Made by a program: the position numbers and the translations under genes. Of a stretch of 64,000 bases of DNA, positions 52,632 to 62,925 are shown one piece after another. The first letter of the stretch is position 1. Every line of letters starts with the position of its first letter. Source of the stretch: Micromonospora sp. PLK6-60 (GTDB lineage Bacteria; Actinomycetota; Actinomycetes; Mycobacteriales; Micromonosporaceae); NCBI RefSeq assembly GCF_019890675.1, contig NZ_JAIOAA010000022.1, positions 1 through 64,000 on the forward strand. Direction: 5' to 3'. Under the pieces are notes generated by a model. That model was not told the origin of the DNA. It was given only the letters and a program-made list of their open reading frames with translations, and did not search any database.

Positions 52632-52902
52632 GTCACCGTCCGGACGGACGGCGGCGACCGGCTGCACACCTCACCGGTCGCCGCCGCCCGTCGTACGTTC
52701 GCGCTCCGCCCTCTCGAGCTGATCGGGTGTGAGTCGGCTGGGCCCGATCCCGAACAGGCCACCACGGCGAGGCGCCGTCGAAGGTGACCTGCGGGTCCGA
52801 AAGGGCCCCCGCCCGGCTGGGTGTAGGCGCTGCCTGTGTTGGTGGGGACCGCGACGGGGTGAGCCGACCAGCCCGGCCGACGGTGAGGATGACATACTCG
52901 TG
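52632..52902. other. Gap between the protease gene and the second pfkB gene
   Basis: No gene is recognised. A reverse-strand frame ending near 52671 reads GGLFGIGPSRLTPDQLERAE, which looks protein-like for about 30 codons but has no start or family. Two convergent genes end on either side. Confidence 0.4.
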
Positions 52903-53853
52903 TCATCCTCCCTGCATGACCGGCTCGGCCAGGCGACGGCTACGCGAGACGTTCTCGTTGATCCTGACCGTGCAGTCGGCATCGGTGACCGAGAAGAGTG
53001 TTCCTTCGTGCTGGACCGCGGCGGCCGCCCAGGCCATCGCGACCTGTAGGGCGTCGCGCCCACTGCCGCCAGCGGACAGGAAGCCGGCCAGCAACGCATC
53101 GCCGGCGCCAACGGCGCTGACGACCTTTGCCACGGTTGCCTCCGCGTGCAAGGCGCCCTGGTCGTTGAGCAGCACGGCTCCGTCGGGGCCGAGGCTGGCC
53201 AGCACGGCGCGTGCGCCCTGCGCGCGTAGCAACTCGGCGGCGTCGACGACGTCTCCGATCGTGTGCAGGTTGCGCCCGCTGACCTCGGCCAGTTCGTGGG
53301 CGTTGGGCTTGACGAGGTCGGGACCGGCGGCAAGGGCCGCGCGTAGGGCGGGACCGGAACTGTCGATGGCGGTGCGGACGCCGTTGCGGTGTGCGTCGGT
53401 GGTGAGCCGGGCGTAGAGGTCCGTGGGGACGCCGGCTGGGAGGCTGCCGCATGCGGCCAGCCATGTCGCGTCGTGCGTGTGCTTGAGCGCGGCGGCGACC
53501 AGCGTCTCGATCTCCGCGGCGTTGAGCGCGGGGCCGCGCTCGTTGACCTTCGTGACAGTGCCGTCCGGCTCGACGAGGCTGATGTTGCTGCGGACCGCGC
53601 CGGTGATCGGGACGGTGTGGTGTGCGACGTCGGCGGCGCGCAGCATCTCGCTGAGTTGCATGCCGGTCGAGCCGCCCACCGGCAGCACGGCGATGACCTC
53701 ATGGCCGTGTGCGCGCAGGGCCAGCGCCACGTTGACGCCCTTGCCGCTGGGCTCGTTGCGGCTGCGGCCGCTGCGGATGACGGTGCCGCGCGGGAGCGAG
53801 TCGATGAAGACGGTCCGGTCGACGCTGGGATTCGGTGTGAGAGTGATGATCAT
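52903..53853 (-). CDS. PfkB-family 1-phosphofructokinase/tagatose-6-phosphate kinase, second copy
   Basis: 316 residues. Start MIITLTPNPSVDRTVFIDSL, substrate motif EPSGKGVNVALAL and catalytic motif SAVGAGDALLAGFLSAGG. It is a diverged paralogue of the gene at 45073, not a recent duplicate. The ATG overlaps the stop of its DeoR gene (ATGA). With the aldolase at 56451 it would supply and split a ketose bisphosphate. Confidence 0.9.
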   Translation of the reverse strand: MIITLTPNPSVDRTVFIDSLPRGTVIRSGRSRNEPSGKGVNVALALRAHGHEVIAVLPVGGSTGMQLSEMLRAADVAHHTVPITGAVRSNISLVEPDGTVTKVNERGPALNAAEIETLVAAALKHTHDATWLAACGSLPAGVPTDLYARLTTDAHRNGVRTAIDSSGPALRAALAAGPDLVKPNAHELAEVSGRNLHTIGDVVDAAELLRAQGARAVLASLGPDGAVLLNDQGALHAEATVAKVVSAVGAGDALLAGFLSAGGSGRDALQVAMAWAAAAVQHEGTLFSVTDADCTVRINENVSRSRRLAEPVMQGG

Positions 53854-54659
53854 GTCAGCTCCACCTCCAAGCCAGCGGCCTGGAGCGCTTTCAGGTCGGG
53901 ATCGGGCAGGCCCGTGTCGGTGATGAGCAGGTCAATGTCGGACAGCTCGGCGTGTTTGCAGAGACTTACGCCGCCGACCTTGCTGTGGTCGGCGAGCAGG
54001 ATGCGCCGGCGGGCGCTGGCGAGCATGAGCCGCTTGACGGCGGCCTCGGCCGGGTCGGGGGTGGTCAGCCCCCGTTGCACGGAGATGGCGTTGGCGCCCA
54101 GGAACGCAACATCGACGTTGATCTCGGCCAGCGCGCGGGCGGCCCAGTCGTCCACCTCGGCCAGAGTCAGCGGGCGGACCCGCCCGCCGAGGGTGACGAC
54201 CGTGAGCAGTGGCCGGTCGATCAGGGCCAGTGCGATGGGAAGGGTGTTGGTGTAGACGGTCAGTTCCCGGTCTGACGGGAACATCTCGGCTAGCCGTGCG
54301 GTGGTCGACCCGGCGTCGATCAGGACCGCGCCCGCCGCGGGCAGGTGCGCCAGCGCCGCGGCGGCGATGCGCGTCTTCTCCTCGGAGTAGTAGGTGCGGG
54401 TGACAACGGCCGGTTCGTACGACAGTTGGCCGACCGGGACGGCGCCGCCGTGCACGCGGCGCAGCAACCCTTGCCGTTCCAGGCCGACCAGGTCCTTGCG
54501 GACTGTCTCCTTGGTGACGTTCAGCCGGGCCGAGATTTCGGCCGCGTCGATCCGTCCCGCCAAGCGCAGCTCCGTCATGATCGCTTGCTTGCGTTCTGCC
54601 GAGTACGGTGCGCGGCGGGCCGGGCTCGAGTTGTCGGGTGGGTTCCCCGCGGAGGTCAC
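53850..54659 (-). CDS. DeoR-family repressor, second copy
   Basis: 269 residues from GTG 54659 (GGAGCTTCTC ahead). DeoR helix-turn-helix AEISARLNVTKETVRKDLVG, VHGGAVP linker and sensor motifs DAGSTTARLAEMF and QRGLTTPDPAEAAVKRLM. It has an extra N-terminal 20 residues compared with the first copy. Coupled to pfkB below; a candidate binder of the repeats at 56309-56344. Confidence 0.9.
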   Translation of the reverse strand: MTSAGNPPDNSSPARRAPYSAERKQAIMTELRLAGRIDAAEISARLNVTKETVRKDLVGLERQGLLRRVHGGAVPVGQLSYEPAVVTRTYYSEEKTRIAAAALAHLPAAGAVLIDAGSTTARLAEMFPSDRELTVYTNTLPIALALIDRPLLTVVTLGGRVRPLTLAEVDDWAARALAEINVDVAFLGANAISVQRGLTTPDPAEAAVKRLMLASARRRILLADHSKVGGVSLCKHAELSDIDLLITDTGLPDPDLKALQAAGLEVELT

Positions 54660-54943
54660 GAGAAGCTCCGTGCTCCGGAGTTGGTCAGCGCGTGACCGGA
54701 CACGCCGGGATCGGCGGCGCGATGGCGGGATGGTCGATGACCGGGCATGTCCCCATGGGCGGCGTGACGATCGGCACCGCGAACGGTCCCGGCGCGCCGC
54801 AACGCCCCGTCAGCGGGGCCGTACGTCGTACTCATGGCATCTGCTCCTCTGTCATCGCCGCTGACCGCCACCGCACTGCGCCGCGCGCCGCCTTCTCGTG
54901 ATGACGCCCGGGCGCGAACCGCGCGTGTGGATGGCGGGGGTAC

Positions 54944-56278
54944 TCAGTCGAGCGCCGGAAATTCGGCGGGATTGTCGTAGAGACCGGCGGCCAGTCCCGC
55001 GAAAAGCGCGGCACCGCGGGCGCCGGCCTCGTCGACCGCGGGGCTGCGTAGCTGGCCGAGAACCCGTCGCTTCACCTCCAGCAGCGCCTGACTGCGCGCC
55101 CAACCGCCGGTCACCACCAGTGTGTGGTGGTCGCCGACCACCGCCGACATCGACGAGTGCACATACGCGGCCTGTGCGGTGACCGCCTCGAGCGCGGCAC
55201 GCCACAGGTGTGCCGGAGACATACCGCTGCCGACACCCGATATGGTCAACACGTCCTCGTCGACTCCGCTGATTGTCATCTGCGGCTCGTCGCGCGCCAG
55301 CGCCTCGCGGTCGAGGTCGGGCAAGTCCTGGGACGTCCGCCCGAGCAGCGTCAGGATCCGCTGCAGGGCCAACCCGCCCTGGGTGCCGCCCAGCAAGCAC
55401 CACCGATCGGCCAGCACGTGCCAGCCCGTGGTGATCCCGGCGCTGGCCAGCTTCTCGACGGCCGCGGCGTCGAGCCCGATGGGCACGGTCCGGATCAGTG
55501 CCTCCGCCGTACCGCACGAGTCCAGCTCGTCTCCGGGCCCCGAAGCGCCGACGCCGACGGTGGCCGCCTGGTGGTCGTGGCCGACCACGGTCAGGACCGC
55601 GCCGGTCAGGCGGGGGAGTCCGGTCTCGGCGGTGATGCGACCGAGCGGGGTGCCGGCCGTGACGAGCTCGGGCATCAGGGCCCGCGTCGCTCCCGACCAG
55701 TCGAGCGCGTCGGACCACCAGGTGCGCGTGCTCAACTCGAGCCAGCCGGTGCGTGAAGCCAGTGACTGCTCCGCCGACTCCTCGCCGCCGAGTCCGCGTA
55801 CCACCCACTCGGCGATATTGAGCCGGCGGGTGGCGTCGCGGAGCTGCGGATGATGGTTGAGCAGCCACCTGTGCTTGGTCAGCGACCACTGTCCGCGCAG
55901 CGGCAGGCCGGTGTGCCGGGCGAACGGGCCGGCGCCCACGGTCGTCCCGAGGTCGTCGACCTCGGCCCGGTCGCGGGTGTCGTGCCACGCGATGACCGGA
56001 CCCAGCGGCGCGCCCCGGCCGTCCAGCAGCACGCCGGACTCGCCCATACTGGTCACCCCGACCGCCACCACGGTGCCGTCCGGCGCTTCGGCCAGGGCGT
56101 TCGCCAGAGCCTCGCGGGCCGAGTCGAGTACGGCGGTCGGGTCCATCTCGGCGCCGTGCGCGGTAGTGGTCCACGGCGTCACGGAGCGGCCCTGAGCGAC
56201 TGGCTGGCCGGCCGCGGTGAACACCACCGCCTTGCTGCTGGTGGTGCCGACGTCCAAGCCGACGAGCATCGGGATCAT
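54944..56278 (-). CDS. FGGY-family carbohydrate kinase
   Basis: 444 residues. ATPase-fold phosphate-1 motif GLDVGTTSSKAVVF, catalytic Asp in AWHDTRDRAE, and a FGGY-like region GTQGGLALQRIL with VVTGGWARSQALLEV near the end. It is shorter than typical xylulokinases (about 490). It phosphorylates a pentulose, hexulose or polyol; which one is unknown. The ATG follows GAGGAGACGTC. It heads the leftward set FGGY-DeoR-PfkB. Confidence 0.87.
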   Translation of the reverse strand: MIPMLVGLDVGTTSSKAVVFTAAGQPVAQGRSVTPWTTTAHGAEMDPTAVLDSAREALANALAEAPDGTVVAVGVTSMGESGVLLDGRGAPLGPVIAWHDTRDRAEVDDLGTTVGAGPFARHTGLPLRGQWSLTKHRWLLNHHPQLRDATRRLNIAEWVVRGLGGEESAEQSLASRTGWLELSTRTWWSDALDWSGATRALMPELVTAGTPLGRITAETGLPRLTGAVLTVVGHDHQAATVGVGASGPGDELDSCGTAEALIRTVPIGLDAAAVEKLASAGITTGWHVLADRWCLLGGTQGGLALQRILTLLGRTSQDLPDLDREALARDEPQMTISGVDEDVLTISGVGSGMSPAHLWRAALEAVTAQAAYVHSSMSAVVGDHHTLVVTGGWARSQALLEVKRRVLGQLRSPAVDEAGARGAALFAGLAAGLYDNPAEFPALD

Positions 56279-56308
56279 GACGTCTCCTCGACTTGTGAAC
56301 GATTGCGC

Positions 56309-56344
56309 CGTTGCGTTTCGATGGATAGCGTTGCGTTTCGTTGG
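56309..56344. promoter_or_regulatory. Twin operator repeats in the FGGY/aldolase divergent promoter
   Basis: CGTTGCGTTTCGNTGG occurs at 56309-56324 and again at 56329-56344. The 20-bp step puts both copies on nearly the same DNA face. Tandem sites of this kind suit a DeoR-family repressor. Confidence 0.6.
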
Positions 56345-56450
56345 AATTCTGTCAAGAGCGCGACGGGCCGAGTCCTGGACCCCGGATGTTGTCGTCCGCG
56401 CTTTGTCATCCCACGCCGGTCACGTCCGGCCATCATCCCGGAGGCAGCAG

Positions 56451-57314
56451 ATGCCGCTAGTCGCCACCCAGGTCATCATCGATGAAGCCCGCACCCGGCG
56501 GATCGGAGTGGGCGCGTTCAACGTCATCACCCTCGAACATGCCGAGGGCATCGTGACCGGCGCGGAGCAGGCCGGCACGCCGGTGATCCTGCAGATCAGC
56601 GAGAACGCGGTGAAGTTCCACCGCGGTCAACTCGCGCCGATTGCCGCGGCCGCGGCGGCGGTCGCCGCACAGGCCGCGGTGCCGGTGTCCCTGCATCTCG
56701 ACCACGTCGAGAACACGGCATTGCTGCACCAGGCGGCCGACGCGGGGTTCAGTTCCGTCATGTTCGACGCATCCCACCTCGACTACGACGCCAACGTCGG
56801 CGCGACGCGAGCCGCTGCCGACTGGGCCCACGAGCGTGGTCTGCACCTGGAAGCGGAGCTGGGCAAGGTGGGCGGCAAGGACGGGGCGCACGCACCTGGT
56901 GTCCGCACCGATCCGGGCGAGGCCGCCGCGTTCGTCGCCGCTACCGGCGTGGACTCTCTCGCTGTCGCGGTCGGCAGTTCGCACGCGATGACCACCCGCA
57001 CCGCCCGACTCGACCATGAGCTGGTCGCCCAGCTCCGCGACGCCGTCCCGGTGCCGCTGGTACTGCACGGCTCGTCCGGTGCTGCCGATCAGGAGCTGCG
57101 CAGTGCGGTGGCCGCCGGCATCGTGAAGGTGAACATCGGGACGATCCTGAACGTGGTCTTCACCGGGGCGGTGCGGGAGACGCTGACGGAGCCGAAGCTG
57201 GTGGACCCCCGCAAGTACCTCGCGCCGGCGCGCATCCAGATCTCCGCAGTCGTTCAGCAGATGTTGTCCCTGCTCAACGACGTGGACAGCACGTTGGCGC
57301 AGAGTCGCCCCTGA
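56451..57314 (+). CDS. Class II ketose-bisphosphate aldolase
   Basis: 287 residues. Zinc ligands in SLHLDHVENTALL (HxDH motif) and GSSHAMT, phosphate loop VLHGSSGAADQELR and GIVKVNIGT. It belongs to the Fba/GatY/KbaY family: fructose- or tagatose-bisphosphate aldolase. GGAGGCAGCAG precedes the ATG. The neighbours (PfkB, FGGY kinase, sugar importer) suggest a non-glycolytic ketose bisphosphate. Confidence 0.9.
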   Translation: MPLVATQVIIDEARTRRIGVGAFNVITLEHAEGIVTGAEQAGTPVILQISENAVKFHRGQLAPIAAAAAAVAAQAAVPVSLHLDHVENTALLHQAADAGFSSVMFDASHLDYDANVGATRAAADWAHERGLHLEAELGKVGGKDGAHAPGVRTDPGEAAAFVAATGVDSLAVAVGSSHAMTTRTARLDHELVAQLRDAVPVPLVLHGSSGAADQELRSAVAAGIVKVNIGTILNVVFTGAVRETLTEPKLVDPRKYLAPARIQISAVVQQMLSLLNDVDSTLAQSRP

Positions 57315-57372
57315 CTGTCGGGCCCCCGAGCAGGGGCGGCGACGGGGCGCCGGATCCGTGATCCGTCGGCCC

Positions 57373-57427
57373 TTGACATGTTTCACGCGCGTGTCTAGGT
57401 TCTAACCACCTTGTGACATCGATTACC
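57373..57427 (+). promoter_or_regulatory. Promoter-operator module 1 (LacI-type site)
   Basis: -35 TTGACA (57373-57378), 17-bp spacer, -10 TAGGTT (57396-57401), then the operator TGTGACATCGATTACC at 57412-57427, just past the expected transcription start. The centre ATCGAT is the usual LacI-family core. Confidence 0.7.
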
Positions 57428-57743
57428 CTACGCCTCACGATGACGAGGTCGGAATGCCCCGGACCAGGCGAACCAGCCGGTCCGGAACGGTCGGCCGCTG
57501 ATCCGCGGTCCGACCAGCTCGCCGAGCCGTCACGATGTCCGGGACCGTTCCAGGGCCGCCAAGCCGCGCGCCCTGCGGATCGGTGCCGGGCGGCCACCGT
57601 CGTCAGACGTGTGCCCCGTGGTGACCAGGGCGGGAAGATCATGAGCTTCCCGCTCGGGTGACCCCTTTATTGACCCTGACGCTGTGTCGCTTCGCGGATT
57701 CGTGGCGGACGAAGCCACTGTGGAGCCCAAGGTTGGAAGAGAG
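57428..57743. other. Region between the duplicated promoter-operator modules
   Basis: No convincing gene. A frame ending GGKIMSFPLG at 57661 exists but starts inside the operator and has shadow-like composition. Possibly a long leader or the decayed body of a gene once driven by module 1. Confidence 0.4.
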
Positions 57744-57797
57744 TTGACATGCGGGTTAACGCTCCCTAGCTTATTCGCAGCTGTGACATCGATTACC
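57744..57797 (+). promoter_or_regulatory. Promoter-operator module 2 (LacI-type site)
   Basis: -35 TTGACA (57744-57749), 17-bp spacer, -10 TAGCTT (57767-57772), then the identical 16-bp operator at 57782-57797. Geometry copies module 1 to within one base. It lies 221 bp ahead of the sugar-binding-protein start. Confidence 0.72.
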
Positions 57798-58018
57798 TCG
57801 CCGGTGTTCGAACACAGCCACCCACGCGGCATCCGTGCAGCAGAAACCGGACCGACGCCGGTCGAAAAGCCCTCCGCGGCCTATCCCGGTGACGGACCCA
57901 GCAGGCTTTCGCCGCCGCACCTCCCGGCTCGACCGGGGCGCTCGCGCGGCGCACATCAACGGCCGGCAGGTCATTCCTGCACCAAGCGGTACCTCGGAAT
58001 TGAAAGGGACGTACGCAT

Positions 58019-59062
58019 ATGCGAGTTTTCAACGCGAAGGCGACGCGACGCGCGTCTTTGGCCCTCGTCGCGGCCGCCGCCTTGCTCGTGGGGGCCTGCG
58101 CCTCCGGGACGAAGGCGGGCGGCGGCTCCGACAAGGAGATCACGATCGGCTGGTCGGTGGCCTACTTCGACCACCCCGTCTATCAGTTGATGATGGAAGG
58201 GATCAAAGAGGAAGCCGCCAAGCAGGGCGTGAAGGTCATCCTCGCGGACGGCAAGAACGACCCGGCCATCCAGACGCAGCAGATCAACAACTTCCTGGCG
58301 CAGAAGGTCGACGGGATCATCCTGACGCCCGCGGTCTCCGACCCGATGATTCCCGCGGTGAAGAAGGTCAACGCGGCGAAGGTGCCGTTCGCGATCGTCG
58401 ACCGGCGCATGGAGACCAAGGGCTCCGGTATCAAGTGGGACTTCCTGGTCAGCTGGGACATGGTCAAGTCCGGCACCGTCGGCGGCGAGCAGGTGGTCAA
58501 GGCGCTGAACGGCAAGGGCAAGATCGCGGTCGTCGAGGGCACCGCGGGGGCCGGCTCCACGGTCGACCGAGGTGGTGCGTTCTACAAGGTGATCGCCCAG
58601 AACCCGGGCATCGAGGTGGTCTACAAGGCGGACGGCAACTTCACCCGCAGTGGTGGTCAGCAGGTGACCGAAGCCATCCTCCAGCGCTTCCCCGAGGGTC
58701 AACTCGACGCCATCTACTACATGGCCGACGAGATGCTGTTCGGCGGCATCCAGGCGATCAAGAACACCGGCCGTCGGGACGGGCTCAAGATCATCAGCTG
58801 TGACGGTGACAAGAACGCCTTGGACCTGCTGCGCAAGGGTGACATCGACTACGACGGCATCTTCTTCCCCAAGGACGAAGGCGTCATCGGCACCCGGCTG
58901 ATGGCCCAGCAGCTCAAGGGCGAGAAGCCCGACTTCGCGAACCAGGAGTTCGAGGGCCGCAAGGCCGCTCTCGTCGAGTACGAGGGTATGCCGTGGGTGA
59001 AGCCGGACTTCTTCGGCGTCGACCCCAGCAACATGAAGGACCCGATGTTTGTCGGCTGGTAA
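58019..59062 (+). CDS. Sugar ABC transporter substrate-binding lipoprotein (RbsB type)
   Basis: 347 residues. A signal peptide with lipobox LLVGAC (lipidated Cys near residue 27), then a Peripla_BP_4-type fold: EITIGWSVAYFDHPVYQLMM, QQINNFLAQKVDGIILTPAV, IVDRRMETKG and FFPKDEGVIGTRLM. It captures a monosaccharide or polyol outside the cell for the CUT2 importer encoded next. The ligand is unknown. Confidence 0.92.
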   Translation: MRVFNAKATRRASLALVAAAALLVGACASGTKAGGGSDKEITIGWSVAYFDHPVYQLMMEGIKEEAAKQGVKVILADGKNDPAIQTQQINNFLAQKVDGIILTPAVSDPMIPAVKKVNAAKVPFAIVDRRMETKGSGIKWDFLVSWDMVKSGTVGGEQVVKALNGKGKIAVVEGTAGAGSTVDRGGAFYKVIAQNPGIEVVYKADGNFTRSGGQQVTEAILQRFPEGQLDAIYYMADEMLFGGIQAIKNTGRRDGLKIISCDGDKNALDLLRKGDIDYDGIFFPKDEGVIGTRLMAQQLKGEKPDFANQEFEGRKAALVEYEGMPWVKPDFFGVDPSNMKDPMFVGW

Positions 59063-59088
59063 TAGACCGGTTCTTCGTAGCGGAATCT

Positions 59089-59130
59089 GCCCTTTCCACT
59101 CACCGCCGACCCGCGGTGAGTGGAAAGGGC
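59089..59130 (+). repeat. 18-bp intercistronic hairpin between binding protein and ATPase genes
   Basis: A perfect stem (left arm 59089-59106 starting GCCCTTTCC, right arm 59113-59130) with a six-base loop. No T-run follows. Hairpins in this place stabilise the abundant binding-protein mRNA or cause partial termination so that less ATPase and permease is made. Confidence 0.8.
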
Positions 59131-59177
59131 CCCTTACCGGCCGATCGCTAACGGGAGTACGAGAAAGGGGGCGTGCC

Positions 59178-60706
<1,529 letters not shown>

Positions 60707-60710
<4 letters not shown>

Positions 60711-61741
60711 CTTCCACCGCGCAGATGGACCGCCAGGTTGTCGAAGCGCCGAAGCGCGGCCTGGCTCGACTGAACATCCAGGTGGAGAACATCGCCAGCG
60801 GCGTCGTGCTGGTGGGTCTGGTGATCGCCCTCAGCCTGGTCTCGCCGGCGTTCCTGTCGTTCTCCAACTTCCTCGATATCGCCCGGGTGGTGGCCATCAC
60901 CGGCATCATCGCCGCGGGCATGACCCTCGTGATCATCACCGGCGGCATCGACCTGTCGGTCGGCTCCACCGTCGGCCTGGTCGGGGCGGTCACCGCGTCG
61001 CTGGTGGCCAACTCCGCCAGCAACTCAGAGTTCGTCACCGCCTTCAAGCTGCCGGTGCCGCTCGCCGTCCTCGTCGGACTCGCCGTCGGCAGCCTGATCG
61101 GCTTCGTCAACGGTCTGATCATCACCAAGACGAAGATCGAGCCGTTCATGGCGACCCTGGGTTCGATGATTTTCGTCAAGGGTCTGCTGTACCTGTTCAC
61201 CGGCGGGTACCCGGTCAACTTCCAGCCCATGCCGGACGACTTCGCGTTCATCGGGCAGGGCGCACTGCTCGGGATCCCGACGCCGGTCTGGCTGTTCGCG
61301 GTCGTCGTCGTCGCGCTGTGGTGGATCTCCCGGCGCACGACGGTCGGCCGCGCGATCTACGCCATCGGCGGCAACCCGGAAGCGGCCCGGCTCAGCGGCC
61401 TGAAGGTCGAGCGGACGAAGATCATGGTGTACACCCTGCTGGGTTTCCTCGCCGGCCTGGCCGGGATCATCCTGACGTCGCGGCTCGCCAGCGCCACCAC
61501 GGTCAACGGCACGGGGTTCGAGCTGATCGCGATCTCCGGGGTCGTGATCGGCGGGACCAGCCTGGTGGGTGGTCGGGGCTCGGTCGTCGGCAGCCTCATC
61601 GGTGTCTTCACCGTCGGCGTGATCCAGAACGCGCTCAACCTGTTCGGGGCCTCGACGCAGGTTCAGTACGTCGTCACTGGGCTGGTTCTGCTGCTGGCGA
61701 TCAGCCTCGACGGGATCGCCCGGCGCCGGAGGCGGACATGA
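60707..61741 (+). CDS. Sugar ABC transporter permease 1 (RbsC type)
   Basis: 344 residues from GTG 60707, overlapping the ATPase stop. About ten helices with the CUT2 motifs ITGGIDLSVGSTVGLVG, AIYAIGGNPEAARLSGL and VIGGTSLVGGRGSVVGSLIG. Confidence 0.93.
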
Positions 61742-61791
61742 GGAGATCGAGGCCGCACCGGTTGCCCCGCGCAGAAGACAGGAACAGGTAG

Positions 61792-62868
61792 ATGTCGTCG
61801 TTGCTAGCACGGACTCCAGGGCGTCAACGTGAATCGGGCACGGCCGGGATCCGCCGCCTGCCGCTGCAGGGACAGCAGTTGGCGCTGGTGGTCCTGATCG
61901 TCCTACTGGCGGCGGTGTTCACCAGCCAGTCGCCGGAGTTCCTGTCCGCCGGCAGCGTCGAGAACCTGCTGCGCGGCGCGTCGATGTTCGGCATCGTCGG
62001 GCTGGGCTTGACGATCGTCATCATCAGCACCGGGTCCATCGGCGGTATCGACCTGTCGGTCGGATCGATGATGGCGCTCGGCGGCGCGATCGGCGCCGGG
62101 CTGCTCGGCACCGCCTTCACGGCCGCCAACCCGGTCAAGCTCCCGGCCGCCCTCTCGGTGTTGATCGCCCTGGTGGTGACGGGGCTGCTCGGCGCGCTCA
62201 GCGGGCTGCTGATCTCACTGCTGAAGCTCGCGCCGTTCGCGGTCACGCTGGGCATGATGAGCGTGGCGCGTGGCCTCACCTACGTGATGATCGCGTGGGC
62301 GATCGGCAGTTCGAACACGGCGGGGATCACGTTCTCCGACCCGCTGTTCGACTGGTTCGGCCTCACCAACTACGGCCCGGTCCCGGCCATCACGGTTCTC
62401 TTCCTCGTCCTCGCCGCGCTGATCGCGTTCGTGCTCAAGGCGACCGCCTTCGGCCGCAGCCTGTTCGTCCTCGGCGGGAACGCCGAGAACGCGCGGCTGG
62501 CGGGAATCAACGTGCGCCGCACGATCGTGATCGTGTTCGCGATCAGCGGGTTGTTGGCGGGTCTCGGCGGCCTGATCCTGACCGGTCGCCTGTCGTCGGC
62601 CTCGCCGCTGGCGGCGACCGGCTACGAGCTCGAGGTCATCATGGTCGCCGTCATCGGTGGCACCAGTCTGGCCGGCGGCCGGGGCTCGATCCTCGGCACC
62701 GTCCTGGCCGCGATCCTGGTCAGTGAGATCAACACCGGCCTGGACATGATGAACGTTCCATCGTTCAACCAGTACCTGATCAAGGGCACGATCCTGGTGC
62801 TCGCTGTGGTCCTGGACAAGGTGTACCAGGCCCGCAGCTCGCGGAAGTTGGCGGTACAGAGCGCCTGA
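61792..62868 (+). CDS. Sugar ABC transporter permease 2 (RbsC type)
   Basis: 358 residues. Same fold and motifs (IGGIDLSVGSMMALGGAI, SLFVLGGNAENARLAGI, VIGGTSLAGGRGSILGTVLA). Together with permease 1 it probably forms a heterodimer, as in importers with two distinct CUT2 permeases. A 50-bp gap separates the two genes. Confidence 0.92.
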   Translation: MSSLLARTPGRQRESGTAGIRRLPLQGQQLALVVLIVLLAAVFTSQSPEFLSAGSVENLLRGASMFGIVGLGLTIVIISTGSIGGIDLSVGSMMALGGAIGAGLLGTAFTAANPVKLPAALSVLIALVVTGLLGALSGLLISLLKLAPFAVTLGMMSVARGLTYVMIAWAIGSSNTAGITFSDPLFDWFGLTNYGPVPAITVLFLVLAALIAFVLKATAFGRSLFVLGGNAENARLAGINVRRTIVIVFAISGLLAGLGGLILTGRLSSASPLAATGYELEVIMVAVIGGTSLAGGRGSILGTVLAAILVSEINTGLDMMNVPSFNQYLIKGTILVLAVVLDKVYQARSSRKLAVQSA

Positions 62869-62925
62869 GATGGCCAGCGGGCCGGGGCGGATGCCCCGAC
62901 CCGCCCCGGTGGAGAGGTCAGCGGC

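Noticed and set aside
57413..57661. 82-codon frame between the two promoter-operator modules
   Set aside because: Its first codons are the operator itself, no ribosome binding site is present, and the composition is shadow-like. Kept only as a note on the region.
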